In this document: positions 17,261 through 26,500 of the stretch, in pieces
How positions within the stretch are numbered: the first letter of the stretch is position 1
Layout of the letters: every line of letters starts with the position of its first letter
DNA from: Granulicella mallensis
GTDB taxonomy: Bacteria; Acidobacteriota; Terriglobia; Terriglobales; Acidobacteriaceae
Assembly: GCF_014203225.1 (NCBI RefSeq)
Contig: NZ_JACHIO010000009.1
Location: 124,001 to 188,000 of the forward strand
Direction: 5' to 3'
Length of the DNA stretch: 64,000 nucleotides
Notes under the pieces: generated by a model
Seen by the model: only the letters and a program-made list of their open reading frames with translations
Databases searched by the model: none
What the model was told of the DNA's origin: nothing
Made by a program: the position numbers and the translations under genes

Positions 17261-20074
17261 ATGAAGCTAGTCGTGTCATTCGCAACCGCGCTCTGTCTCC
17301 TGACGGCTGCAACCGTACAGTCCTCGAGCCAGACACCAGCCTTCAACGACCCCGCCAACCTTCGCGGTGAACGCGTCTCCCCGCGCGATGGCCGCGAGTT
17401 GCCCATCGACCAGGGCGCGCGCGGTCTGGAGCAGCTACTCCGCAGACTGAATACCCGCGCCTCACTGATGCTGATCGTCGCGCACCCTGACGATGAAGAT
17501 GGCGGCATGCTCACGTTCTATTCGCGGGGGATGGGCGCCCGTGTCGCCATGCTTACGCTGAATCGCGGCGAGGGCGGACAGAACGCCATGACCGGTGACT
17601 TCGAGGACGCGCTCGGCCTGCTGCGCACGCAGGAGCTGCTGAGCGCAGACCGTTACTTCGGCGTCAACCAGATGTTCGGCACCGAAGTCGATTTCGGCTT
17701 CTCCAAGACCAAGGAAGAGACCTTCGCCAAGTGGACGCACGAACGCGTGCTGTACGACGCCGTACGCGCCGTGCGCCTGTATCGTCCGCTGGTGGTCGCA
17801 AGTGTCTTCATCGGCGGTGTCACCGACGGCCACGGCCACCACCAGGTCTCGGGCGAGATCACACAGGAGGTCTTCAAAGCCGCCGCCGATCCGAAGGTCT
17901 TTCCCGACCAGATCGCCGAAGGACTGCTGCCCTGGGCTCCGCTGAAGGTCTATGCCCGCGTCCCCATGCAGGCCATTACCTCCCAGGGCCTCTTCGACTA
18001 CGCGACAGGCCAATACGCCCCCGCACGCTTCACCAACTACGTCACGGGAGAGGTCACAACGACCACCCCCTCAGCGGATGTCGTCGTGCACGAAGGCAAC
18101 AAAGACAAGCTCCTCGAAGACAAGAGCTATGTCCAGTTCGCACGCATCGGACTCGGCCTGCAGAAGTCCCAGATCGGAAACGGCATGCGCATGCCTCCGG
18201 CAGGCGCGTTCGACATTGGCTACCATCGCTACGGCTCACGGCTCGATGCGGCCCATCAGAAGGCACACGAAGACAGCTTCTTCGAGGGCATCGACACCAG
18301 CATCGAAGGCATCGCGTCACTGGCTCCCGGCGCCCCTCCCCTGCTGCGGTCAGGCCTCGCGAAGCTTAGCGCCAGCATAGCGTTCGCCACCTCCCGCTTC
18401 GATGCCGCAAACCCCAGCGCCATCGCTCCACAACTGGCGGACGCACTGCAGCAGAACGACACCCTCCTCTCCACCCTCGAAGCGACCTCTTTTGGAGATG
18501 CCGACGAGAAGGCCAGCGTGATTCATGAACTACGCGTCAAACGCGTTCAGATCAACGATGCCCTGGCGATCGCACTCGGGCTCACACTCGACGCCACCAC
18601 CAGTGGAGCAGACCAGACCGCAGGCTCCGCTGTCGTCGTTCTCTCACAGTTGCGCACCGCAGTCTCCACAGCCCCACTGTCCGTTACCCATGAGTGGCTT
18701 CAGAGCAGCGAATCCTCAAGATTCGCACCCTCTTCCCTAAACCAGCGTGACCTGGGAGAGCAATCGCAGAGGTACTTCTCCGGCACCGACAATGTCCGTC
18801 CCGAGGTCCCCGGCCATGAGAGCATTCCCGACCTCACCCTCGACCGCCCCGTCACCCGTTCGCTGCACGCCACGCCTCGCGACACAACGTCTCCCACTCG
18901 CCCCTATTTCTTTCGAGACTCCATCGAGACCCCGGTCTACAGTCTTCACGATCCTGAACTGCGCAATGCCCCTACAGACCCACCAGCACTGACCGCCTGG
19001 GCGACCGTCAGCTTTCGCGGTGCGGCCATTCAGCTAGGCCGTATCGTCCACGACGGCTCGCAACCGCTGAACCTGGTCCCTGCCTACAGTCTCTCGCTCT
19101 CAGCCCATGCACAGGTGATCCCGCGCGCTGAGTCAAAGGTCGCGCTTACGGCCTCCCTGTCCGCCTCCTCTGCCCCGCAGAAGGCGATGACCCTCCCCGT
19201 ATCTATTGGCAACCGTCTCCTGCACACGCAAATCGCACAGGTAGCCGTCCCAGGACAGGCTGACTTTCACTTCGTTCTCTCTTCCTCAATGCCTGACAGC
19301 ACCACCCTCGATGCTGCCGTCACGTCAGCGGGCGTCAAGTACAGCGAAGGCTATCGCACCATAGGCTATGGGGACCTCCCACGAACCAACTACTTCACCC
19401 CTGCGTCCGACCGGCTCGTCCCCGTCGATCTCAAGCTTCCAACACACCGCCGCATCGCCTATTTGCCTGGCACCGGCGACGATGTTCCCGAGGCCCTCGC
19501 TTCGATCGGCTTCAAGCCGGAGATGCTCACTATCTCCGATCTCACCGCCGACAGACTCAAGGACTTCGACACCGTCATCCTCGGCGTCCGCACCTACAAC
19601 GCCCATCCTGACCTGCATGGCGCCCCGACCCAGGCCTTGCTCGACTTCTCCCGCAACGGTGGCAACGTCATCGTGCAGTACCAGACGTACGAGTTCACGG
19701 AAGCTGATGCGCCCTATCCGCTCACGCTTGACGGCAGCGCGGAGAAAGTCATCGATGAGACAGCCCCCGTCCGGCTTCTCGACGCAAGAGCCCCGTTGCT
19801 CACGACTCCCAATCGCATCGAACCAGCCGACTTCGATCACTGGATCGAAGAGCGCGGCCATGGATTCCTCGGGAACTGGGATAAGCACTACACAGCGGTG
19901 ACCGAAACTCACGACCCTGGGCAAGAACCTCAGCGCGGCGGGCTGGTGACGGTGCAACTGGGGAAAGGCCATTGGACCTACTGTGCTTTCGCACTCTACC
20001 GCCAACTGCCCGAAGCGGTTCCCGGCAGCTATCGCCTGTTCGCCAATATGCTTGGCCTTGCCGACCAGAAATAG
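17261..20074 (+). CDS. Large secreted PIG-L family protein
   Basis: 937 residues with a signal peptide (about residues 1-24). The PIG-L/LmbE domain spans about 65-330, with the zinc motif AHPDDED (74-80), LNRGEGGQNAMTGDFEDALG and VTDGHGHHQVSG supplying the other His ligands. The C-terminal two-thirds contains beta-sandwich-like sequence (about 520-720) and a final domain (730-937) resembling a glutamine-amidotransferase-like ThuA/flavodoxin fold: YLPGTGDDVPEALASIGF, VILGVRTYNAHPDLHG, NGGNVIVQYQTYEF. This layout is known from exported deacetylases of Acidobacteria and Bacteroidetes that probably act on acetylated sugars. Substrate unknown. A hairpin terminator follows 40 bases after the stop. 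Confidence 0.83.
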   Translation: MKLVVSFATALCLLTAATVQSSSQTPAFNDPANLRGERVSPRDGRELPIDQGARGLEQLLRRLNTRASLMLIVAHPDDEDGGMLTFYSRGMGARVAMLTLNRGEGGQNAMTGDFEDALGLLRTQELLSADRYFGVNQMFGTEVDFGFSKTKEETFAKWTHERVLYDAVRAVRLYRPLVVASVFIGGVTDGHGHHQVSGEITQEVFKAAADPKVFPDQIAEGLLPWAPLKVYARVPMQAITSQGLFDYATGQYAPARFTNYVTGEVTTTTPSADVVVHEGNKDKLLEDKSYVQFARIGLGLQKSQIGNGMRMPPAGAFDIGYHRYGSRLDAAHQKAHEDSFFEGIDTSIEGIASLAPGAPPLLRSGLAKLSASIAFATSRFDAANPSAIAPQLADALQQNDTLLSTLEATSFGDADEKASVIHELRVKRVQINDALAIALGLTLDATTSGADQTAGSAVVVLSQLRTAVSTAPLSVTHEWLQSSESSRFAPSSLNQRDLGEQSQRYFSGTDNVRPEVPGHESIPDLTLDRPVTRSLHATPRDTTSPTRPYFFRDSIETPVYSLHDPELRNAPTDPPALTAWATVSFRGAAIQLGRIVHDGSQPLNLVPAYSLSLSAHAQVIPRAESKVALTASLSASSAPQKAMTLPVSIGNRLLHTQIAQVAVPGQADFHFVLSSSMPDSTTLDAAVTSAGVKYSEGYRTIGYGDLPRTNYFTPASDRLVPVDLKLPTHRRIAYLPGTGDDVPEALASIGFKPEMLTISDLTADRLKDFDTVILGVRTYNAHPDLHGAPTQALLDFSRNGGNVIVQYQTYEFTEADAPYPLTLDGSAEKVIDETAPVRLLDARAPLLTTPNRIEPADFDHWIEERGHGFLGNWDKHYTAVTETHDPGQEPQRGGLVTVQLGKGHWTYCAFALYRQLPEAVPGSYRLFANMLGLADQK

Positions 20075-20090
20075 TTCGTTTGCTTTTGCC

Positions 20091-20115
20091 TTTCTGGTTG
20101 TCATTCCGAGCGCAG
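20091..20115. repeat. Dispersed 25-bp repeat, copy 1
   Basis: TTTCTGGTTGTCATTCCGAG plus five more bases are identical to 27503-27527; a relaxed version lies near 6361. Words of this kind are scattered between genes in many acidobacterial genomes. Confidence 0.7.
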
Positions 20116-20140
20116 GGAGGAACATGATTCCTCCCGTTTT
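20115..20140 (+). terminator. Terminator after the large PIG-L gene
   Basis: 8-bp perfect stem GGGAGGAA/TTCCTCCC with a 5-base loop, followed by GTTTTCG. Oriented to end transcripts of the upstream PIG-L gene. Confidence 0.6.
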
Positions 20141-20191
20141 CGTTCGAACGGCCCAGAACTACCGCCGGAGAACCACACCAGCCAAGCAAAC

Positions 20192-20223
20192 AAAAATGGC
20201 CTCCCTTATGGGAGGCCATTTTT
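20192..20223. terminator. Bidirectional terminator downstream of TPR/OB gene copy A
   Basis: 14-bp perfect stem AAAAATGGCCTCCC/GGGAGGCCATTTTT with a 4-base loop. The A- and T-runs at both ends let it work on both strands, for copy A from the right and the PIG-L gene from the left. Confidence 0.85.
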
Positions 20224-20240
20224 GCTACGTTACTCGCGAT

Positions 20241-21566
20241 TTAGTTGCTGGTGTGGTGAACCGTATGGTGGACAGGAGCCTTCGCAGCCGGCTTCTTCTT
20301 CTCCACAACCGACGCGTTCGACATGGTGATCAGAAGCGGCGACGGAGTGTAAGAGTCATAGGTTCCGGTCAACGAGATCTTATCTCCAACCGCAGGCACC
20401 GTCTTCAGAGGCGTTGCAAAGTTGAAGGCAAAATCAGCCGTCTTGCTCTGCACCGCATCGTCCGATACCGAGACCTGCAACTGGTCGGCAGTCGCAGCAA
20501 CTACGATGGTGTCCGGGAACTGGGTCGACTTGCCCTTCACGGTGCCGAAGACCTTGTCTGCATCTTCCGGCTTGCCATACTGGAGCACGAACTCCTTGTC
20601 GATGATCGCCAGCGTCGCCAGATCAGGCGTCGTGGCAATCAGGTTGGCCACCAGATCCGCAGGCTTGGGAGCAGGCGTGATCGTTGTTGCCAGATCAGCG
20701 GGAGGCGTCAGGCTGGTCTTCACCAAGGCCTGCAGCTTGTCATAGCCATCCTCTTTGCCGTGGTACTTCTTGTAGCAGTAGGTCGCCGTCGGCTGGATCT
20801 GCGGGGCGAAGGTACCCGCAAACGCTGCGGCACGCGTCGCATACCAGGCGCAGTTCAGATAATCCGGCGGTGTCGAGTTCATGTAGGACGTCGCCAGGAA
20901 AAACACATCCTGCAGCACAGGACCAGGGGCCTGCGTCGCATCCTGAGCTCCAGTGATCTCGGTCTTGATCGCCGTGATCGCGTCCGCATAGTCCTTCTTG
21001 GACATGTCATCATCGGCGATCGCGCTTTCAAAGGTAACCGTCGCCTGCGACTTCAGCTTCTGGAAGTCGGCATCCGCCATGTTTTGTGGCTTGGTGGCAG
21101 TCAGACCCGTCTGGGCAAAACCGGCAGCCTTGTCCAGTCCAGCGGTCTTCGCTGCCGGATCGGTCAAAGCATCCGACGCCGTCCGGCGCAGATAGGTCTC
21201 GAAGGTCAGAGCCGGAAGGTTACTCGGATCGACCTGCAGCAGACGATCGGCGGCATCCAGCGTCTTCACCGGATCGTTGGTTCCGCTGTAAGCGAACATC
21301 AGCTTCTGAAGCACATCCTGCTTGACGGCAGAGTTCGGATAGGCCTTCAGATAGGCCTCAAACCCGGCTGCTTTAGCTGCTGGAGTGGTTGCGGTATCGG
21401 CATCGTTGTAAGCCTTGTACTCATCTGCCGACATCTGGACCTGTCCACCAGCCTGACCTGCGGCAGGGGCAGGAGTGGCGGGTGGAGTGTCCTGCGCAAA
21501 GCAGGGTTGCATCACGGTTGCTGCGCCGGCTACTGCCAGCAAAGAAGCAAGTACGACCTTCTTCAT
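20241..21566 (-). CDS. Secreted TPR-like protein with C-terminal OB-like domain, copy A
   Basis: 441 residues with a signal peptide (MKKVVLASLLAVAGAATVMQ, cleavage near CFAQD). The mature N-terminal two-thirds is helical and TPR-like (AAGFEAYLKAYPNSAVKQD, YSGTNDPVKTLDAADRLLQVDPSN, KKDYADAITAIK). The last ~110 residues look beta-rich: VGDKISLTGTYDSYTPSPLLITM resembles the OB-fold of tRNA_anti-like domains, and the end is KKKPAAKAPVHHTVHHTSN. Probably periplasmic, role unknown. It is the left member of a tandem duplication with the gene at 21793; the 3' parts of the two genes are almost identical in DNA while the middle differs more. Promoter and terminator are its own. Confidence 0.75.
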   Translation of the reverse strand: MKKVVLASLLAVAGAATVMQPCFAQDTPPATPAPAAGQAGGQVQMSADEYKAYNDADTATTPAAKAAGFEAYLKAYPNSAVKQDVLQKLMFAYSGTNDPVKTLDAADRLLQVDPSNLPALTFETYLRRTASDALTDPAAKTAGLDKAAGFAQTGLTATKPQNMADADFQKLKSQATVTFESAIADDDMSKKDYADAITAIKTEITGAQDATQAPGPVLQDVFFLATSYMNSTPPDYLNCAWYATRAAAFAGTFAPQIQPTATYCYKKYHGKEDGYDKLQALVKTSLTPPADLATTITPAPKPADLVANLIATTPDLATLAIIDKEFVLQYGKPEDADKVFGTVKGKSTQFPDTIVVAATADQLQVSVSDDAVQSKTADFAFNFATPLKTVPAVGDKISLTGTYDSYTPSPLLITMSNASVVEKKKPAAKAPVHHTVHHTSN

Positions 21567-21675
21567 AGAAAAACTCCCTCAGTAAGCTCATCTTTACGAT
21601 TCGTTTGATAAGACGCGGGTTGCGCCGTTAGACCGCGCCCCCAGGAATATTTGGAGCTTACGGTGGATGATGCGG

Positions 21676-21704
21676 ATTATAGAAATGCACGCGCCCTGAC
21701 ACAA
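21676..21704 (-). promoter_or_regulatory. Sigma-70 type promoter of TPR/OB copy A
   Basis: On the minus strand: -35 TTGTGT (21704-21699), a 17-bp spacer, and a perfect -10 TATAAT (21681-21676). It leaves a leader of about 105 bases before the ATG at 21566. The same block stands upstream of copy B. Confidence 0.8.
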
Positions 21705-21748
21705 GCTGCGGTTGCCTACTCCGCAAAGATAATGTCAACGTACAACAA

Positions 21749-21774
21749 AACGGCCTCCTTTCCAGGAGGCCGTT
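21749..21774 (-). terminator. Terminator of TPR/OB copy B
   Basis: 11-bp stem AACGGCCTCCT/AGGAGGCCGTT with a 4-base loop; on the minus strand it is followed by a TTTTG run. It lies just behind the stop of copy B and before the promoter of copy A. Confidence 0.8.
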
Positions 21775-21792
21775 CAGCGTGCGAACCACAGT

Positions 21793-23106
21793 TTAGTGGT
21801 GCGTTGTATGGTGGACAGGGGCCTTGGCAGCCGGCTTCTTCTTCTCGACAACGGTTGCGTCTGACATGGTGATCAGCAACGGCGATTGCGTGTAGGAAGC
21901 ATAGGTTCCAGTCAGCGTGATCTTGTCGCCAACCGCAGGCACCGTCTTCAGAGGTGTTGCAAAGTTGAAGGCGAAATCAGCCGTCTTGCTCTGCACCGCA
22001 TCGTCCGATACCGAGACCTGCAACTGGTCGGCAGTCGCAGCAACCACAATCGTATCCGGGAACTGGGTTGACTTGCCCTTCACGGTACCGAAGACCTTGT
22101 CTGCATCTTCCGGCTTGCCGTACTGGAGCACGAACTCCTTGTCGCTGATCGCCAGCGTCGCCAGATCAGGCGTCGTAGCAATCAGGTTCGCCACAAGATC
22201 CGCAGGCTTGGGAGCAGGCGTTACTGTTGTAGCCAAATCGGCGGGCGGAGTCAGGCTGGTCTTCACCAAGGCCTGCAGCTTGTCATAACCCTCGTCTTTG
22301 CCGTGGTACTTCTTATAGCAATAGGTTGCTGTCGGCTGAATTGCCGATGCATATTGGCCTGCATACACAGCCGCGCGCGTCGCATACCAGGCGCAGTTCA
22401 GGTAATCCGGCGGTGTCGAGTTCATGTAAGACGTCGCCAGGAAAAATACATCTTGCAACACGGCGCCAGGGGCCTGCGTAGCTTCGGCCGGTGCACCGGT
22501 GACCTCGGTCTTAAACGTCGTGATCGCGCCCGCATAGTCCTTCTTGGAGATATCGTCATCGGCGATCACGCTCTCAAAGACCGGCGTCGCCTGCGACTTC
22601 AGCTTCTGGAAGTCGGCATCCGCCATGCTTTGCGGCTTGGTGGCGGTCAGGCCCGTCTGGGCAAAGCCAGCAGCCTTGTCCAATCCAGCGGTCTTCGCTG
22701 CTGGATCAGTCAAAGCATCCGCTGCGTTCCGGCGCAAAAACGCTTCAAGGTACAGCGCCGTGAGATTGCTGGGATCAACCTGCAACAGACGATCGGCGGC
22801 GTCCAACGTCTTCACCGGATCGTTGGTTCCCTGATACGCGAACATCAACTTCTGAAGCGCATCCTGCTTTACGGCAGAGTTCGGATAGGCCTTCAGATAG
22901 GCCTCAAACCCGGCTGCTTTAGCGGCAGGGGTAGCTGCAGTGTCGGCATCGTTGTAAACCTTGTACTCATCTGCCGACATCTGGACCTGTCCGCCAGTCT
23001 GGCCTGCAGCTGGAGCAGCGGCTGGGGCATCCTGAGCAAAGCAGGGTTGCATCATGGTTGCAGCGCCGGCTACTGCCAGCAGAGAAGCAAGTACGACCTT
23101 CTTCAT
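21793..23106 (-). CDS. Secreted TPR-like protein with C-terminal OB-like domain, copy B
   Basis: 437 residues from the ATG at 23106, which gives the same signal peptide start (MKKVVLASLLAVAGAATMMQ) as copy A; a longer reading from 23166 would put coding sequence in the leader. Domain layout equals copy A: helical TPR-like part, then the OB-like VGDKITLTGTYASYTQSPLL segment and a basic His-rich end (APVHHTTHH). Differences concentrate in residues ~60-260, for example LTALYLEAFLRRNAADAL against LPALTFETYLRRTASDAL. Pairs diverging unevenly like this suggest recent duplication with partial gene conversion or relaxed constraint in the middle. Function unknown. Confidence 0.75.
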   Translation of the reverse strand: MKKVVLASLLAVAGAATMMQPCFAQDAPAAAPAAGQTGGQVQMSADEYKVYNDADTAATPAAKAAGFEAYLKAYPNSAVKQDALQKLMFAYQGTNDPVKTLDAADRLLQVDPSNLTALYLEAFLRRNAADALTDPAAKTAGLDKAAGFAQTGLTATKPQSMADADFQKLKSQATPVFESVIADDDISKKDYAGAITTFKTEVTGAPAEATQAPGAVLQDVFFLATSYMNSTPPDYLNCAWYATRAAVYAGQYASAIQPTATYCYKKYHGKDEGYDKLQALVKTSLTPPADLATTVTPAPKPADLVANLIATTPDLATLAISDKEFVLQYGKPEDADKVFGTVKGKSTQFPDTIVVAATADQLQVSVSDDAVQSKTADFAFNFATPLKTVPAVGDKITLTGTYASYTQSPLLITMSDATVVEKKKPAAKAPVHHTTHH

Positions 23107-23214
23107 AGAAAAACTCCTCGGTAAGCCCATCTTTACGATTCGATTGATAAGACGCGGTTGCGCCATTGAAACCGCGTCCCCAGGAATATCCGGAGCTTAC
23201 GGTGGATGATGCGG

Positions 23215-23243
23215 ATTATAGAAATGCACGTGCCCTGACGCAA
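23215..23243 (-). promoter_or_regulatory. Sigma-70 type promoter of TPR/OB copy B
   Basis: On the minus strand: -35 TTGCGT (23243-23238), 17-bp spacer, -10 TATAAT (23220-23215), one base closer to consensus than copy A at the -35. Leader of about 105 bases. The remaining ~270 bp up to smc contain no gene. Confidence 0.82.
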
Positions 23244-23515
23244 GCCAATCCCCGAATGCCTTGGAAAAGGGTACTTCTTCACTCTATAGAACCGGCACAT
23301 GTAATACGAATCATCCCGATTGTCCGGCAGCGCCATTTTGCACCTTAAGCACTACATAACGGGATAACGGACTCCTTATCCACAATATCTCGTCTCAGGC
23401 GTATTGATTCGGCAGGTTTCGCCGCATACGATTCGACAAGCAGCCCAATCGCCGCACTGTTTCTGGTTGCTTGAATTTGCGTTTTTTTTGACGTCCTTCG
23501 TAGGAGTTACCGCCC

Positions 23516-26500
23516 GTGCTCAAGCTGAAAAAAGTTCAGATCCTCGGATTCAAGTCGTTCTGCGATCGCACGGAAGTGCAACTCACCGGCCAGGGCATCG
23601 CAGCCATCGTCGGCCCCAACGGCTGCGGCAAATCCAACATCTCGGACGCTATTACCTGGGTACTCGGCGAACAGTCCGCAAAGTCTCTGCGCGGCATCAA
23701 GATGGAAGACGTCATCTTCGCCGGAACCCGTGACCGCAAGCCCACCGGCATGGCCGAGGTCTCGCTTACGCTGGTCGACCCCGAAGTCTACGACGGCGCA
23801 ACGCTGGCCGAAGGCGAAGCCGAAGTCTTTAGCGATGGCCCTACCCTCGTTCCCATGCCAGCAGGCGATTGGGACGAATCCGCGCTGCGCGAACAGATCG
23901 CGCAGGAGACCGAAGACGCCGTCGCCGAAGCCCAGCCCGGCACCACCTATGAAGCTGAAGCCCCGGTAGCCAGGAAGACCGAAGGCACGAACGCAGAGGC
24001 CGCCCAGAGTGAGCCTTCGAACAACGTCGTGCTCAAGATTCGCCGCCGAAAGTTCGGCCGCGCTCCCATCCGCGCCGGTGAGATCACCGTCACACGCCGC
24101 CTGTTCCGCACCGGCGACTCCGAGTACCTGCTCAACGGCAAGATCTGCCGCCTGAGCGATATCAAGGACATCTTCATGGGCACCGGCCTCGGCGGCGAAA
24201 GCTACGCCATGATCGGCCAGGAGCGCATCGGCCAGATCCTCTCCTCCAAGCCGCTGGATCGTCGCGGCATCATCGAAGAGGCTGCTGGCATCACCCGTTT
24301 CAAGACCAAGAAGCGTCTCGCCGAGCTGCGCCTCGAGAGTGCCAAGCAGAACCTCTCGCGTGTGAACGACATCTTCGAAGAGGTCACACGTCAGATGGCC
24401 GTTCTGAAGCGCCAGGCCTCCAAGGCCGAGCGCTACGGAGCCCTGCGCGACGAACTGCGCGGCAAGCTGCGCGTCGTGCTGGCGAGCCGCCTGACGCAGA
24501 TGGACGCCGAACAGTCCGCCACCGCAACCGAGATCGCGCGTCTCGCCGGTTTGATCGATACCCAGGCCGCAGAGCTCGAGACGATGGACTCCGAGCACTC
24601 GGTTGGCGTCGCTCGCGGCTATGAGCTGGACAGCCAGATTCGCGAGGCCGGTTCTCGCGCCAACCAGAGCGCAGTCGAGCTCGAACGCATCACCGCCCGC
24701 TCTACCTCCAACGCTGACCGCATCTCCGACCTGGCGCAGAGGATCACCTCTGGCAACGACGATCTCGAACAGGCGCGCGCCCAGATGGCCTCGCTCGCCG
24801 GAGAGCGCGAGCAGCAGCGCAGCTTCCTCGAAAATGCGACCTCCGAGTCCACTTCCTCACGCGACGAGGCCAATGCGCAGCAGGCCCAGGCCCACGAGGC
24901 CACACGCAACGTGCTTGCCACCGAGGCCCTGACCGAAAATCAGCGCCGCAGCGCCATGCAGGTCATGCAGCGTGCGAACCAGTCGCGCAACGAGCAGGCC
25001 CAGGCAGAGGCCGCGCTGGCCGGCCTCGAGAACGAAAGCGAACGGCTCGTCGGAGAGTCGGAAGCAGCGCGTGCCGAACTCGAAGCACTCAGCTCCCAGC
25101 GCAACCAGATCAAGATGTCGTTCGAAGGCGTCACAGAGCGCCTCAAGAAGCTTGAAGCGGATATCGTAGAGCTTCGCCATACCCTGGAAGCCCGCCGCAT
25201 GGAGGAGACTCAGTCCCGCCGCCGCGGCGACGAGCTGCGCGCCGAGATGGCGACGCTCATGGGCCGCCGCGGTTCGCTCGAAGCTCTGATCCGCGAGCAT
25301 AGTTACTCCACCGACACGGTGCGCAACATCTTCCGCGCCAACGCCAAACGTGACCAGACTGGGGGACTCGTACCCGTCGGCACCCTCGCAGACTTCCTGG
25401 AGGTCGACGGCCAGTATGAGAACGTCGTCGACGAGTTCCTGCGCGATGAGTTGAACTACATCGTCGTCAAGAGCTGGGACGCCGCCAACGAAGGCGTGCG
25501 CATGCTGCAGTCCGACGTCGCCGGCCGCGCAACCTTCCTCGTCCATCCCAACGATGCCCAGGCCAACTTCCCCCTCGCCGAAGGCATGCTCAGCAAGGCG
25601 CTCACGGAGAACTCCGGCGTCGTTCCCCTGCGCGACTGCATTCGCGTGCTCGACGGCTTCGGCCGCTCGCTCGAAGTCATCCTCCCCAAGCTCCGCGACG
25701 GCTTCGTCGCCCCGGACAGCGCAACAGCCCGCACGCTGGCGCTCTCCAACCCACAGGCATTCTTTCTCTCGCCCACCGGCGAGACCTTCCATAACGTCAC
25801 CGTCACCGGAGGCCGCCCGCGCGCCCAGGGCCCGCTCGCCCTCAAGCGCGAGTTGGCAGAGGTGCAGGCCAAGCTCGAAGGCGTAGAAGCCGAGCTCGCC
25901 AGCAATGAACAGGCCACGCTTGCACTGACACGCGAGATCGCCGAGTCGACCAGTGTGCTCGACTCCAAGAACCACGAGCGCCGCGATGCAGAGCGCGAGA
26001 GCGCCAACTCCGGCGCTGCCCTGCGCCAGATGGAAGGCGAGACGGCTCGCATCGAACGCCGCCTGCAGGAGTGGCAGCTCGCCGCGGGACGCAACCAGGA
26101 CACCCGCCAGCAGAAGCAGGACCTGATCGCCCGCAAGCAGGAAGAGACGGCAAGCTTCGAAGCCGACCGCGCCAGGATCGAGCAGCAGATCGCCGAACTT
26201 ACCGAGAAGATCGCTTCGCTGCGCGCCAACCGCGAAGAGCTTCAGGCCGCAGCCAGCGCCGCAGCCGCCGCTCTGGCCGGACTCGAAGAGCGCCGCCGGA
26301 ACGCCAACGCCAACTTCGAGCAGACCAATCGTCTCTACGAAGGACAGGCCCAGCGCATCGCGCAGATCGAGCAGCAGATCACCAGCGCCGCTTCGGAAAA
26401 GCAGCGCCGCGAAGAGGAGACGGCTTCCCTGTCCATGCAGCATGAAGGCCTCACCGAGACGCGTGCCCAGGCACTCGCCGAAGTCGAGACCCTTACGGCG

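Larger units (their letters stand above)
20192..23243 (-). repeat. Tandem duplication of a whole transcription unit
   Basis: Unit A (20192-21704) and unit B (21749-23243) each comprise terminator hairpin, gene and promoter in the same order and orientation, about 1.5 kb per unit. Identity is visibly highest over 20400-20760 against 21950-22310 and in the promoter block just upstream of each start. Confidence 0.85.
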
